NCBI GenBank assembly: GCA_001730015.1
Contig: MDLA01000147.1
Coordinates: forward strand, 1-64,000
Source of the DNA: Chromatiales bacterium (ex Bugula neritina AB1)
GTDB taxonomy: Bacteria > Pseudomonadota > Gammaproteobacteria > Granulosicoccales > Granulosicoccaceae
Direction: 5' to 3'
DNA: 64,000 nucleotides
A program made the position numbers and the translations under genes. Below, in pieces: positions 45,321-55,053 of this stretch. Numbering within the stretch: the first letter of the stretch is position 1; every line of letters starts with the position of its first letter. The notes beneath the pieces were generated by a model. That model did no database searches, had not been told where the DNA came from, and saw only the letters and a program-made list of their open reading frames with translations.

Positions 45321-45998
45321 ATGATTCGAATCAAACAACTGTTTTTACCCCTGGCGCTAACAACTCAGCTGCTGATCGCATGTTCTCCAGCGGTTGTGTA
45401 TCGGGAGCCGGTGCCTGATCCCCTGTCGATGCACAAAATGGCTGTTCCGGTAGCTAATGGTGCGATATACCAGCCCGATACCAATAGGTATCTATTCGAG
45501 GATCGCAAAGCCCGGCGTGTGGGAGATCTCATCACCGTGATATTGGATGAAAGAACTATTGCCGCGAAGTCTGCCAGTACGAGCTCAAGCAAAGAGACCG
45601 GTCTTGAACTGCCAGCTCCGACCGTGTTTGGTAAGGTTCCCACTCTCGATGGTGTGACAGCGTCAACCAGTGTTAGTAGCGGAACAGCCTTTAATGGTAG
45701 CGGTGACAGCAAACAGAGTAATAGCCTGTTCGGGAATATCACGGTAGCAGTGGTTGACGTATTGAGTAATGGAAATTTAGTGGTAAAAGGCGAAAAATTA
45801 CTCACGCTCAACAATGGTAAAGAGGTAGTCAGTGTATCGGGTATTGTGCGGCAGAGAGATGTTACACCGGAAAATACTGTAGTCTCGAACCTCATTGCTG
45901 ATGCAGAAATTGTTTACAGTGGCCGGGGTTTGATTGCAGATAGTAATAAAGCAGGTTGGGTCACCCGAATGTTTAATAGTGCTTACTGGCCTTTCTAA
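45321..45998 (+). CDS. flgH: Flagellar L-ring lipoprotein FlgH
   Basis: A 225-residue outer-membrane lipoprotein. The lipobox is LIAC with the acylated cysteine at 21. Core segments ARRVGDLITVILDE and LTLNNGKEVVSVSGIVRQRD are the FlgH signature. Six bases after flgG. Confidence 0.95.
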   Translation: MIRIKQLFLPLALTTQLLIACSPAVVYREPVPDPLSMHKMAVPVANGAIYQPDTNRYLFEDRKARRVGDLITVILDERTIAAKSASTSSSKETGLELPAPTVFGKVPTLDGVTASTSVSSGTAFNGSGDSKQSNSLFGNITVAVVDVLSNGNLVVKGEKLLTLNNGKEVVSVSGIVRQRDVTPENTVVSNLIADAEIVYSGRGLIADSNKAGWVTRMFNSAYWPF

Positions 45999-46022
45999 AC
46001 TGAACATTACAGGGAATACGTA

Positions 46023-47168
46023 ATGAAACAAGTCTTAAACCGGATATCCGGGCTAGTCGGCTTTTCCTTTGTTGTGACAACAACAGTGATGCTTGGCTTG
46101 TTGTCTTACCCGATGTCCGTTGGAGCGGAGCGGGTTAAGGATCTGGCTACTGTCGCTGGTGTACGTGAAAACCAGTTGCTCGGTTATGGTCTTGTAGTGG
46201 GTCTGGAAGGCACCGGTGATAAAACGGGGCAAGTCCGGTTCACAGAGCAAAGTCTACGAAGTATGTTGTCGCAATTTGGAGTGACGATACCGCCGAATAT
46301 AAAAATTCAACCGAAAAATGTAGCAGCAGTCTCGGTGCAGGCTACCATGCCACCGTTCAGTAAGCCGGGGCAACGAATCGATGTAACGATCTCCTCGTTG
46401 GGTAACGCCAGTTCTTTGCGTGGTGGTACTCTGCTAATGACACCATTGCGTGGTGGTGACGGGCAGGTTTATGCCATTGCGCAAGGCAATGCGCTGGTTG
46501 GTGGTGTGAGCGCTGAAGGGGCTGATGGCAGTAGTGTGCAGACGAATATTACCAGTGTAGGTAGAATTCCTAATGGCGCAACTGTAGAGCGTTCGGTCGG
46601 CACTGGTTTTAATGACAGCAAAGAAATCACGCTGAATCTGAATACAGCAGATTTCACTACTGCCACTCGTTTAGAAAAAGCGATCAACGAAACGCTTGGT
46701 AGTCCGTTCGCGCAGGCACAGGATGCCGTAACTGTGGTAGTGCAGGGGCCGCTTTATCCCAGTGAGCGCGTTGCCTTTATTTCGGCACTGGAAAATATTG
46801 AAGTGCTGCCGGCGCAGACAAAGGCCAGGATAATAGTGAATTCACGAACCGGTACTATTGTCATTGGAGAAAATGTGAGGGTAATGCCTGCGGCGGTTGC
46901 TCACGGGAATATTACTGTCACAATCAGTGAAACCGTGAATGTCAATCAGCCGGCACCATTAGCTAATGGCGAGACCGCGATAACGCCCGAAACGACGGTA
47001 AAAGTAGAAGAATCTGAAGCATCACTGTTGGCTTTAAAGCAGTCGGTAACATTAAACGATGTAGTAAGAAGCCTGAACCAGGTTGGGGCAGCGACGTCTG
47101 ATTTGATCGCCATATTGCAGGCATTAAAGCTGGCCGGGGCACTTCGCGGTCAGCTGGTGATTATATAA
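46023..47168 (+). CDS. flgI: Flagellar P-ring protein FlgI
   Basis: A 381-residue periplasmic ring protein with a signal peptide (about 10-35, ending VGA). Conserved NQLLGYGLVVGLEGTGDKT and the C-terminal LNDVVRSLNQVGAATSDL match FlgI. Its stop and the flgJ start overlap (TAATG). Confidence 0.96.
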   Translation: MKQVLNRISGLVGFSFVVTTTVMLGLLSYPMSVGAERVKDLATVAGVRENQLLGYGLVVGLEGTGDKTGQVRFTEQSLRSMLSQFGVTIPPNIKIQPKNVAAVSVQATMPPFSKPGQRIDVTISSLGNASSLRGGTLLMTPLRGGDGQVYAIAQGNALVGGVSAEGADGSSVQTNITSVGRIPNGATVERSVGTGFNDSKEITLNLNTADFTTATRLEKAINETLGSPFAQAQDAVTVVVQGPLYPSERVAFISALENIEVLPAQTKARIIVNSRTGTIVIGENVRVMPAAVAHGNITVTISETVNVNQPAPLANGETAITPETTVKVEESEASLLALKQSVTLNDVVRSLNQVGAATSDLIAILQALKLAGALRGQLVII

Positions 47169-48040
47169 TGGCAATTTTAAGTGATACCACTATTGGAAGC
47201 TATTTAGTCAACAACCCTCAGATTGCCAGGGCTGACGATCCACCAGCGGTAAACTCCGTTGATAAGGCGCGCGATACGGCTGAAAAATTTGAGGCGTTGT
47301 TACTGCAGACCATGTTGAAGGCAATGCGCAAGACAATGCCGGGTAATGATCTGTTTGGCAGCGATCAGGCAGATATGTATATGGACATGTTCGATCAGGA
47401 ACTATCTGCCGATATTTCCAAAAGTAAATCCCTGGGTATTGCAGATACCATCTATCGGCAGCTTGCACCTCAAGAGTCGCGTGAGGTTGGTCGGGCTAAC
47501 AGTTTGACGGGGCCGATGACAAATGCTGTGAATTCAAGTTCGCAGTCTGTTCGATCCGGGCTGCCAATACCGCAGGAGGCATTTATTAACCGTATTGTTG
47601 GCCATGCACGTAGCGCGGCAGAGGCTCTAGGTACAAAAGCCGAAGCAGTACTTGCTCTGGCTGCACTTGAAACGGGTTGGGGGAGCCGCGTCCCTCAGCG
47701 TGATAACGGTAGTAGTACCCATAACCTGTTCGGGATAAAAGCTGATCAGGGCTGGAATGGTGATAGTAGCCAGGCCAAAACAAGCGAGTTCCAGAATGGT
47801 GAGTGGACCACCCAGAGCGCAGAATTTCGCGCTTACGATTCTGAACAACGGTCAATACAGGATTTTGCAGACTTTATTCTTCGAAACCCGCGATATGGAG
47901 CTGCTCTGGAAAATGCCGAAAATCCTGAATCCTTTATACGGGAAGTACATAAAGCGGGTTACGCTACTGATCCGGCTTACGCAGATAAGGCTATATCCAT
48001 CATGGATAGAATTACCAATTCTGCAGATTTGGGAATTTAA
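47168..48040 (+). CDS. flgJ: Flagellar rod-cap and peptidoglycan hydrolase FlgJ
   Basis: A 290-residue two-domain FlgJ. The rod-cap part (about 35-100, FEALLLQTMLKAMRK) is followed by a glucosaminidase domain (about 138-290) with catalytic E168 in LAALETGWGS and HNLFGIKADQGW. It opens the cell wall for rod growth. Confidence 0.94.
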   Translation: MAILSDTTIGSYLVNNPQIARADDPPAVNSVDKARDTAEKFEALLLQTMLKAMRKTMPGNDLFGSDQADMYMDMFDQELSADISKSKSLGIADTIYRQLAPQESREVGRANSLTGPMTNAVNSSSQSVRSGLPIPQEAFINRIVGHARSAAEALGTKAEAVLALAALETGWGSRVPQRDNGSSTHNLFGIKADQGWNGDSSQAKTSEFQNGEWTTQSAEFRAYDSEQRSIQDFADFILRNPRYGAALENAENPESFIREVHKAGYATDPAYADKAISIMDRITNSADLGI

Positions 48041-48494
48041 CTAGGTTGCCGGTTCAGCTCGACCTTTATTGGTATGGTAAATAGTACCTGTTATGCTGAC
48101 GAAATATTGAGTCAAATAAAGGTCTCACCTATTGCCTATATTTGCCAGAGTATGCCGGATGTGTATTTCGAGAATCACTTCGGCGTTGATGTTGCGCGCA
48201 TAACTGGCATCACACACATGATGGGCAGAAATCCATCTATTTGAAAGAGCCTCGCTTCTGTCCTGTCTATGGGCAAGCGGATGGCGGTTCGGCTTGTAAT
48301 ATCAGTTTCCGGATTTATCCTGAATTTGGTTGAAAAAGGGAGCATCAGCAGCCGAAGTGATTCCGGCTGACTGGTAATTGGCCTGAATCCGCTTATAAAA
48401 TAAAAATCTATAAGATAGAAAAAACATTTACAATTGCGTTTAAGCACATGAATAGTAAGCCGATAGATCGATAGATAACAAAGGAGTTGTATCT
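48041..48494 (+). other. flgJ-flgK gap with a possible small open frame
   Basis: A 454-base gap. A 56-codon ATG frame lies at 48074-48244 with plausible codon use (STCYADEILSQIKV near the start), but no family was recognised and no good ribosome-binding site is seen. It may be a decayed gene fragment or a small ORF. The rest includes the flgK promoter. Confidence 0.3.
48440..48466 (+). promoter_or_regulatory. Sigma-28 promoter for flgKL
   Basis: TTAA at 48440-48443 and GCCGATAG at 48459-48466, 15 bases apart, close to the flagellar sigma-28 consensus TAAA-N15-GCCGATAA. The start codon of flgK is about 28 bases downstream. Confidence 0.7.
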
Positions 48495-50114
48495 ATGGCT
48501 AACCCACTGTCTACCAGTGTGAAAGGGCTCATGGCTGCGGGTCGCGCAATAGCGACAACCAGTCATAATATTGCCAACGCCAACACTGAGGGATATTCAA
48601 GGCAGAGAGTACTAAATGCTACTTCCCAGCCTTCGAAGGTTGGTGCCGGATATATTGGTACGGGGGTTACTACAACCCGTATAGAGCGAATCCATAATGA
48701 GTTCGTAGAAAAGCAACTACAAAACAGCACAACTGAGTTGGCTCGCTTAAGTACATACAATAATTTGGCCAGTCAACTGGATAGCTTGGTGCATGAAGAT
48801 TCGTCCGGTATAAATAAGGCACAAATCGAGTTTTTTAATACACTGGAGAATTCGGCTAATTATCCGCAGGGAATGGGGCAGGAGGAAGTGGTCTTCTCGG
48901 CGGCTAACCATCTTGTTGGTCAGTTTAAAGCACTTGATCGGCAATTGGAGGAAATAGAAGATGGTGTGCATAGATCCATTGATGCGGCTCTGGTTGAGGT
49001 CAATCAAATTACCGGCGCTATTCATGATATCAACAATCAGGTGCGACAGGCGCTGGTATTCGCTCAGGGCGAACCACCTAATGATCTTCTTGATCAACGC
49101 GATCAGCTGCTTCAGCGTCTGTCCGGGTTTACATCGGTGTCGACTTATGAAAAAAATGACGGATCAATAGATGTTGCTATTGGCGGTGGGATTCCGTTGG
49201 TTTCAAGTTCGGAGCATTATAGTCTGACCGCTGTATCGAATGGTAATAGTCGGGATGCCTATGAGATTCGTATTGATGGTGTTGTAGGGAGTATTCCTCT
49301 AAACAATCAGATCAATGGCGGCAAATTAGGCGGCATGATTGAAGCGTTGAGCGAGATGATAACTCCGGTTCGTGGTGAGATCGGTCGAATGGCGACTTCG
49401 CTGTCTTCATCATTTAATCAGATGTATGAAACCTCTACATTGTTACCGGGAAGTGCGTTATTCAGCGTGCCGCAAATTGTGCCTTTGTCAGATGCAGATA
49501 ACACCGGCACGGGCGTGGTGTCGGCGGTGGTGGTTGATTCTTCGGCATTAACAACATCAGACTACGAATTGAAATTTGATGGTATTGAATATACGGTTCG
49601 TCGTTTATCCGATAATGTTGAGATCAGTGGTCCCGGCAGTCTGGTGATGGACGGAGTGCAGTTCACCGATGCAGGCGGTTCAGCTGCGGGTGACCGTTAT
49701 ATTATCCGTCCGACCAAAGGTGCTGCTTCCGGGTTTTCGGTTGCTGTAAACAAGCCAGCGGATATCGTATTAACCCGTACGGAGGTGAGCGGAGTGGTGG
49801 CAACCGTAGGTCAGGAACTATCCGCCATACAAAATGAAAATCTGCTTGGTGTAAATTCTTCTCTGGCTGAACAGATAGCAGCGGTTACGGTACGTGTTGG
49901 ATCCAGTGCTCATACATCAGATTTGCAATTAACCTCAATGCAGCAGGTGTGGCAGCAAACACGTGACAGACATGATTCGACTTCTGCTGTAAACCTTGAT
50001 GAAGAAGCAGCCAATTTAGTGCGTTTTCAGCAAGCGTATGAGGCATCTGCCCGTGTGATATCGGTAGCCGGGAGTTTGTTCGATACCTTGATTGGAACGT
50101 TAAACAGGATATAA
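48495..50114 (+). CDS. flgK: Flagellar hook-filament junction protein FlgK (HAP1)
   Basis: A 539-residue protein with N-terminal SHNIANANTEGYSRQR (about 23-38) and C-terminal NLDEEAANLVRFQQAYEASA, the FlgK motifs. Middle domain shorter than in some relatives. Preceded by AAGGAG. Confidence 0.95.
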   Translation: MANPLSTSVKGLMAAGRAIATTSHNIANANTEGYSRQRVLNATSQPSKVGAGYIGTGVTTTRIERIHNEFVEKQLQNSTTELARLSTYNNLASQLDSLVHEDSSGINKAQIEFFNTLENSANYPQGMGQEEVVFSAANHLVGQFKALDRQLEEIEDGVHRSIDAALVEVNQITGAIHDINNQVRQALVFAQGEPPNDLLDQRDQLLQRLSGFTSVSTYEKNDGSIDVAIGGGIPLVSSSEHYSLTAVSNGNSRDAYEIRIDGVVGSIPLNNQINGGKLGGMIEALSEMITPVRGEIGRMATSLSSSFNQMYETSTLLPGSALFSVPQIVPLSDADNTGTGVVSAVVVDSSALTTSDYELKFDGIEYTVRRLSDNVEISGPGSLVMDGVQFTDAGGSAAGDRYIIRPTKGAASGFSVAVNKPADIVLTRTEVSGVVATVGQELSAIQNENLLGVNSSLAEQIAAVTVRVGSSAHTSDLQLTSMQQVWQQTRDRHDSTSAVNLDEEAANLVRFQQAYEASARVISVAGSLFDTLIGTLNRI

Positions 50115-50117
50115 CGT

Positions 50118-51038
50118 ATGAGAATTTCAAGTAATTATTTTAGTCGGAATCTACCAGCGCAGATGTCGGAGATGAAGTCGCGTATCGCGATTTCGCAAGA
50201 ACAGATTGCCAGTGGAAAACAGTTTTTGAGCCCATCTGATAATCCGTCGGCTTCAGGCAGCATGATTCTGATGCAGCAAACTGAAGGCAAACTTGAGCAG
50301 TACGAACGCAACGCGCAGTTTGCGGAATCCAGATTAACACTGGAAGAATCTGCTCTTGGGCGCGCATCGAACGCGTTAATTTCAATCAGGGAAATTGTGT
50401 TGCGTGCAGCCAATGATACCAATGGGGCGGAAGACAGAGAAGTCATGCTGCTTGAGTTAACGGAGCAGAAAAAATACTTGATGAGCCTGGCAAATTCGGT
50501 TGACGGGCAGGGGCAGTTTCTATTTGCAGGCGGGGCAGTCACTGAGCGTCCCTATGTTGATGTAGGGACAATAGATTACGTGGGGGATCAAACAGTTCAG
50601 AGTGTTCGAATTGGTATTGAACGAGACATAAGAATCAATACACCGGGAAGCTCCGTATTTGAATATGATGCCGGGGGTGGTCCGCAAGATCTCTTTGCGA
50701 CCATTGAGGGGTTGGAAGGTATTTTGGCGGCTGGTGCCTCTGGCCCCGGTGATGCAGTGTTTCAGGCCTCTATGTCAGATACACTTAAAGAGCTGGATAC
50801 GGCTCATAAGCATATTATCAGCGTTCGAAGTGACAGCGGCTCAAGGCTCAAGACAATAGATGATGCACGGCAGAATAATGAGCTGGTGATTAATCGGGTA
50901 AAGGCTGAGGTTGCAGATGTCATTGATCTGGACTACGCCGAGGCGGTGTCACGTATGCAATCTGAGATTACTTCGCTTGAGGCGATTCAGGCAACCTATG
51001 CAAAGCTACAGAATATGTCCCTGTTTAACCACATTTAA
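50118..51038 (+). CDS. flgL: Flagellar hook-filament junction protein FlgL (HAP3)
   Basis: A 306-residue protein with a flagellin-type N-terminal helix (QEQIASGKQFLSPSDNPSAS) and C-terminal ITSLEAIQATYAKLQN. Three bases past flgK. Confidence 0.94.
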   Translation: MRISSNYFSRNLPAQMSEMKSRIAISQEQIASGKQFLSPSDNPSASGSMILMQQTEGKLEQYERNAQFAESRLTLEESALGRASNALISIREIVLRAANDTNGAEDREVMLLELTEQKKYLMSLANSVDGQGQFLFAGGAVTERPYVDVGTIDYVGDQTVQSVRIGIERDIRINTPGSSVFEYDAGGGPQDLFATIEGLEGILAAGASGPGDAVFQASMSDTLKELDTAHKHIISVRSDSGSRLKTIDDARQNNELVINRVKAEVADVIDLDYAEAVSRMQSEITSLEAIQATYAKLQNMSLFNHI

Positions 51039-51118
51039 TACTCCTGTGCCCGGTTGTGTATTGTGGTGGAAAAAATACTCTAAAATACATTAACAATAAA
51101 TTGTATTTCAATGAAATC

Positions 51119-51146
51119 TAAAGCAGTTATGTACGCAGGCCGATAA
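51119..51146 (+). promoter_or_regulatory. Sigma-28 promoter for flagellin 1
   Basis: TAAA at 51119-51122 and a perfect -10 GCCGATAA at 51139-51146, separated by 16 bases. The start codon is at 51216, after a 69-base leader. Confidence 0.82.
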
Positions 51147-51215
51147 ATGGTTGTGTGAGGAATGTTCACAAGCAGTATTGGCTTTTACAAATTAATAATC
51201 AAGGAAGAAAACTAA

Positions 51216-52022
51216 ATGGCCCAGTCTATAAATACAAATCTGATGTCTCTGAATGCTCAACGGCATCTGTCGAGTACACAGGGTGCAATGGCAACTGCCA
51301 TGGAGCGTCTGTCATCTGGCCTTCGCGTAAATAGTGCTCGAGATGACGCTGCGGGGCTGGCAATTGCTGAACGTATGCATGCGCAGGTTCGGGGAATGAA
51401 AGTAGCTATAAGAAATTCTAACGACGGAATTTCAATGGCGCAGGTGGCTGAGGGTGGTTTGAATGAAGTAGGCAATATGTTGCAGCGCATGAGAGAGCTT
51501 GCTGTACAGTCTGCCAACGGAACAAACAGTACCAGCGATCGAGCTAATCTGAATGCAGAGTTCACTTTGCTGGACACAGAAATCGGACGATTTACGAGTT
51601 CTATGAGATTCAATGGGTTGGCAATTCTGGGGGCAGACGCTGGAACATTTACGTTTCAAATTGGACCGAACCCCAGTGAAACAATGGACATAAATACAGT
51701 AGCAGTAGCAGCGACAGGGCTGAATATCGCTACACTCGCTGACGCGAATACTGCTATCACCGGTATCGATACAGCGATTGATTCGATGACAACTGATCGA
51801 GCCATGTATGGAGCCTCGCAGAGTCGATTTGAAAGCGCCATTGCAAGCCTGGAGATCGCCGTAGAGAATCAGGAAGCGGCGAGAGGGCGTATAATAGATG
51901 CAGATTTCGCAGTTGAAACAAGTAATCTCACACGTGCTCAGATCCTTCAGCAGGCAGGTACAGCTATGGTGAGTCAGGCTAATCAGGCTCCTCAGCAGGT
52001 CTTGTCCTTGCTGGGTGGTTAG
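51216..52022 (+). CDS. fliC: Flagellin 1
   Basis: A 268-residue flagellin: conserved N-terminal D0/D1 (TNLMSLNAQRHL, RLSSGLRVNSARDDAAG) and C-terminal D1/D0 (RAQILQQAGTAMVSQANQ, ending QQVLSLLGG), with only about 60 variable residues between. There is no outer D2/D3 domain. Preceded by AAGGAAG and followed by an intrinsic terminator. Confidence 0.95.
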   Translation: MAQSINTNLMSLNAQRHLSSTQGAMATAMERLSSGLRVNSARDDAAGLAIAERMHAQVRGMKVAIRNSNDGISMAQVAEGGLNEVGNMLQRMRELAVQSANGTNSTSDRANLNAEFTLLDTEIGRFTSSMRFNGLAILGADAGTFTFQIGPNPSETMDINTVAVAATGLNIATLADANTAITGIDTAIDSMTTDRAMYGASQSRFESAIASLEIAVENQEAARGRIIDADFAVETSNLTRAQILQQAGTAMVSQANQAPQQVLSLLGG

Positions 52023-52158
52023 TAGAGCGCGGGTAGTGTTCTTTTAAAACCGGTGTTTTTTGCCGGCTGAGCAGTGAATGCGAAGATCCTCTCGCTATAC
52101 GCGGTTTTTAGGTAAACGCTACTTAATGCTTAAAAAGCCATTTGTTGGAACATTCGGA

Positions 52159-52187
52159 AAAACCCGGCTTTAAGCCGGGTTTTTTTC
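52159..52187 (+). terminator. Intrinsic terminator after flagellin 1
   Basis: A GC-rich hairpin (AACCCGGCTT / AAGCCGGGTT, 52161-52181) followed by a run of seven T. It separates flagellin 1 from the convergent minus-strand glycosyltransferase gene. Confidence 0.9.
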
Positions 52188-52240
52188 GTTTGACTCAGGT
52201 TTTCCGAGTGTACGATTAATTGCAAATGAAAGGTCGATTC

Positions 52241-53587
52241 TCAACCCGCCACCTTGCCGTGCCTTACAGATATAGTTGGTTTTCCAGTCGGCTGGTTGCA
52301 ACGGGTATTTGTGGTCGCTGGCAGTACAGTTTGCTGGTGGTTAGTTTTTGTGTGGATTGAATGGACTGGTTCGTTGCAGGGTTGAGCCTGGTTCCGGGTT
52401 TCTGGTTTACTAGCCAACCCATATTCCACTAGACTATGAAGTTTCTTACTTAATGGCAGATTATTCTCAGTAGCACATTCTACGCATCTCTTAAGGGCCG
52501 GCTTGTAATTTACATTCAATTCCAGTGCACTTGTGTAGAAACTCAGCGCAGCTGCAATATCACCTTCTACTTCCGCGAGCAGCCCTAAATGGTATGCACT
52601 TGAATAGCTACCTGTGCCTTCTACATCTTCACGGGCCTGGCCATAGAGTAATGATTGCTCATAGCCGGAGATAGCGCCGTTGATGTCGCCTTCCAGAAAA
52701 GCCAGATAACCACATAGATGAGAAAAATCAGCCCACTGTGTGCCAATATGATTCAATAACTTGTGTTGGTTAACCAGGGACCGTGCAGCAGGGATATCTC
52801 CAAGATTAACGAAGGCGTAGCCCAGGCTTGTAATGGCGTTTGTTAACATCTCGCGAGCAACCGGGCCGTGTATTCCCAATGGCAATTTGTTAGGGCTGAA
52901 TTGGATCAGTTCCAGTGCTTTCTCCAGCGGCAGGATGCAGCTGCTATAGTCACCTAGTGTAAAATAGCCTCTTCCGAGTTGATAATGCAGGTACTCATCT
53001 TCCGGTTCCTTGTCAATTGCTTTTTGAAGTAATGGTATATTCCTGTGTGATTTATGATTGATATCATCAATATCATGCAGATACCCGGAATGCATGACCC
53101 TTATACCCGTTGATGCTGTTTGCACCGGCTGCTGCTCTGCCTCGACCTGTTCGTGTATATGTCCGTAGAATTTGTATCCCAGGCGAGGAAAGAATCGCTT
53201 GATATGCGAATTTGAGATACTTTTTTCACCATTCAGTATAGTTGGACTTTGCACCAGAATAGTGCCTATAAAGTGTTTTTTATCTGTAAATCGTTGTAAG
53301 TATTGGCGTGAAAGTACTGGATCCTGAACTACTTCATCCGCGTCGACCACTAGTATCCAGTCGCCGCTGGCGTGTTCAATAGCGCTGTTTCGAGCCAGAG
53401 AGAAATCATCCTGCCAGGGAATTGCAATAACTTCAGGGGTATGTCTGCGGGCTATTTCAATTGTGTTGTCTGTTGATCCGGTATCTGCAATAACAATCTC
53501 GTCTACTACATCGTGAAGCGCTGTTAAACACCTGTCTAGATGATTCGATTCATTTTTAACGATTAATACGGCACTGATGGTTATCAT
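52241..53587 (-). CDS. Family 2 glycosyltransferase with TPR repeats
   Basis: A 448-residue protein. The N-terminal GT2 domain (about 1-230) shows SAVLIVKNESNHLDRCL and the nucleotide-sugar-binding DADE (82-85). The C-terminal half contains several TPR-like helix pairs (LGRGYFTLGDYSSCILPLE, SYAFVNLGDIPAARSL and others). Such GT2-TPR proteins often modify surface glycans. Position between flagellins 1 and 2, on the opposite strand, points to a role in flagellin glycosylation, which is inference. Confidence 0.85.
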   Translation of the reverse strand: MITISAVLIVKNESNHLDRCLTALHDVVDEIVIADTGSTDNTIEIARRHTPEVIAIPWQDDFSLARNSAIEHASGDWILVVDADEVVQDPVLSRQYLQRFTDKKHFIGTILVQSPTILNGEKSISNSHIKRFFPRLGYKFYGHIHEQVEAEQQPVQTASTGIRVMHSGYLHDIDDINHKSHRNIPLLQKAIDKEPEDEYLHYQLGRGYFTLGDYSSCILPLEKALELIQFSPNKLPLGIHGPVAREMLTNAITSLGYAFVNLGDIPAARSLVNQHKLLNHIGTQWADFSHLCGYLAFLEGDINGAISGYEQSLLYGQAREDVEGTGSYSSAYHLGLLAEVEGDIAAALSFYTSALELNVNYKPALKRCVECATENNLPLSKKLHSLVEYGLASKPETRNQAQPCNEPVHSIHTKTNHQQTVLPATTNTRCNQPTGKPTISVRHGKVAG

Positions 53588-53899
53588 GAGAAGATTTTAT
53601 CAATTGACGTTTAAGGGAGGCGAGCTGTTAGACTATTTATCTATCAAAAACTGTCTAGGATTGCTTTGCTCTGCAGCTCTCTGCGTTGTATGGCGGGGTG
53701 TATTAAAAATAGTTTGCAATCGATTTTAGTGCCAATTGATCTTGTGGTACCAGCGGTTTTCCATTGTAGTTGATGTAGGTTCTAAGGTTCCCGAGTAAAG
53801 AAGTTTTCTTGTGAGTCGTTACGGTCATGGCTGGTCGGTGATGGATTCCTGGCTGCCAGCGGTAAGGACAAAAAACAATAATAAAAATGGAGAGCAATA
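53588..53899. other. Glycosyltransferase-flagellin 2 spacer
   Basis: A 312-base gap. It holds the glycosyltransferase upstream region on one strand and the flagellin 2 promoter on the other. No gene or repeat recognised beyond the promoter entry. Confidence 0.4.
53796..53822 (+). promoter_or_regulatory. Possible sigma-28 promoter for flagellin 2
   Basis: TAAA (53796-53799) and GTCGTTAC (53815-53822), 15 bases apart; the -10 matches GCCGATAA at five of eight positions. About 78 bases before the start codon. Weaker than the flagellin 1 site. Confidence 0.45.
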
Positions 53900-54718
53900 A
53901 TGCCTCAAACCATCAACACAAACATTTCATCCCTAACAGCCCAACGTAACCTGAATTCAACACAGGGTGGTATGCAGACCGCTCTGGAGCGTCTGTCGTC
54001 CGGTCTGCGTATCAATAGTGCCAAAGACGATGCGGCCGGTCTTGCTATTGCCGAGCGAATGAATGGGCAGGTTCGCGGAATGAATGTCGCAATCCGAAAT
54101 GCTAATGATGCCATTTCTATGGCGCAGGTAGCGGAAGGCGGTATGGATGAAATTGGTAACATGCTACAGCGGATGCGGGAATTAGCTGTGCAGTCTGCAA
54201 ATGGAACAAACAGCACCGGTGATCGTGCCAATCTAAACGAAGAGTTCGGTGCACTATCCAGTGGAATAGGCCGAATCTCTAATGTAACGAAATTTAATGG
54301 CGTGTCAGTCATCGGTGCTGGAGCTGCCACCTTTACCTTTCAGGTGGGTGCTAATAGTGGCGAGACTATGGGAGTAAGTACAACCACTATGGATGACACC
54401 ACATTGGGGATAAGTACACTCGCTATAACGAGCGCGGCTGGCGCTGATGCCGCATTGCTAGCGTTAGATACGGCCATCGATACGGTCACTACCGGACGTG
54501 CAACATTGGGTGCAGCCCAGAGTCAGTTCAGTAGCGCAATCAATAATCTGCAAGTTGGCATGGAAAATCAGGCGGCGGCTCGGGGTCGGATTGTTGACGC
54601 AGATTTTGCTGTGGAAACGGCGAATTTGACGCGAGCACAAATTCTCCAGCAGGCCGGAACAGCAATGGTTGCTCAGGCAAACGCCTCTCCGCAAGGTGTT
54701 TTAAGCCTGCTAAGGTGA
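53900..54718 (+). CDS. Flagellin 2
   Basis: A 272-residue flagellin paralogue of flagellin 1 with the same D0/D1 ends (RLSSGLRINSAKDDAAG, ILQQAGTAMVAQAN) and a short variable middle containing QVGANSGETMGV. It ends SLLR, unlike the SLLGG or SLLG of its siblings. Preceded by AGAG and followed by a hairpin. Confidence 0.94.
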   Translation: MPQTINTNISSLTAQRNLNSTQGGMQTALERLSSGLRINSAKDDAAGLAIAERMNGQVRGMNVAIRNANDAISMAQVAEGGMDEIGNMLQRMRELAVQSANGTNSTGDRANLNEEFGALSSGIGRISNVTKFNGVSVIGAGAATFTFQVGANSGETMGVSTTTMDDTTLGISTLAITSAAGADAALLALDTAIDTVTTGRATLGAAQSQFSSAINNLQVGMENQAAARGRIVDADFAVETANLTRAQILQQAGTAMVAQANASPQGVLSLLR

Positions 54719-54736
54719 TTTAGTAAATAAAGCCGT

Positions 54737-54758
54737 GCCAGGGTATGGTGTCCCTGGC
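54737..54758 (+). terminator. Possible terminator after flagellin 2
   Basis: Hairpin GCCAGGG/CCCTGGC with an eight-base loop. A T-rich but not pure-T tail follows, so termination efficiency is unclear. Confidence 0.45.
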
Positions 54759-54927
54759 CGGATTTATCCTGATGGATGAGTCTGTTGAGGGCGGTAGCTA
54801 CAATTTACTTTTTATTCTTTGTTCAGATAGTAACTGCCATGCGGTTACTACTTTTTCGGGTGCCTGAAAAAAAACAAAAAATATTTCTTATGGACATTGC
54901 AATATTATCCATTAACTAAATATGACT

Positions 54928-54948
54928 ACTTAAAGTATAACTTTAAGT
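54928..54948. repeat. Perfect palindrome upstream of flagellin 3
   Basis: ACTTAAAGT and ACTTTAAGT flank a three-base spacer. It lies about 105 bases before the flagellin 3 start, 50 bases upstream of the likely promoter, where a repressor or activator could bind. Confidence 0.5.
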
Positions 54949-54999
54949 TGACCGTTTAAGATCAAAATTGGGGCGTCGTTATCGGTTTTGTTGGCTGCG

Positions 55000-55027
55000 T
55001 AAACCATTAAGTGCCAGCTTCTGATAA
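55000..55027 (+). promoter_or_regulatory. Possible sigma-28 promoter for flagellin 3
   Basis: TAAA (55000-55003) and TCTGATAA (55020-55027), 16 bases apart, the same spacing as flagellin 1, with six of eight -10 matches. The start codon is 27 bases further on. Confidence 0.5.
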
Positions 55028-55053
55028 CAAATAGATCAATACGGAGATTGACT

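Noticed and set aside
54464..54694. Minus-strand frame inside flagellin 2
   Set aside because: Antisense shadow of the conserved C-terminal flagellin region.
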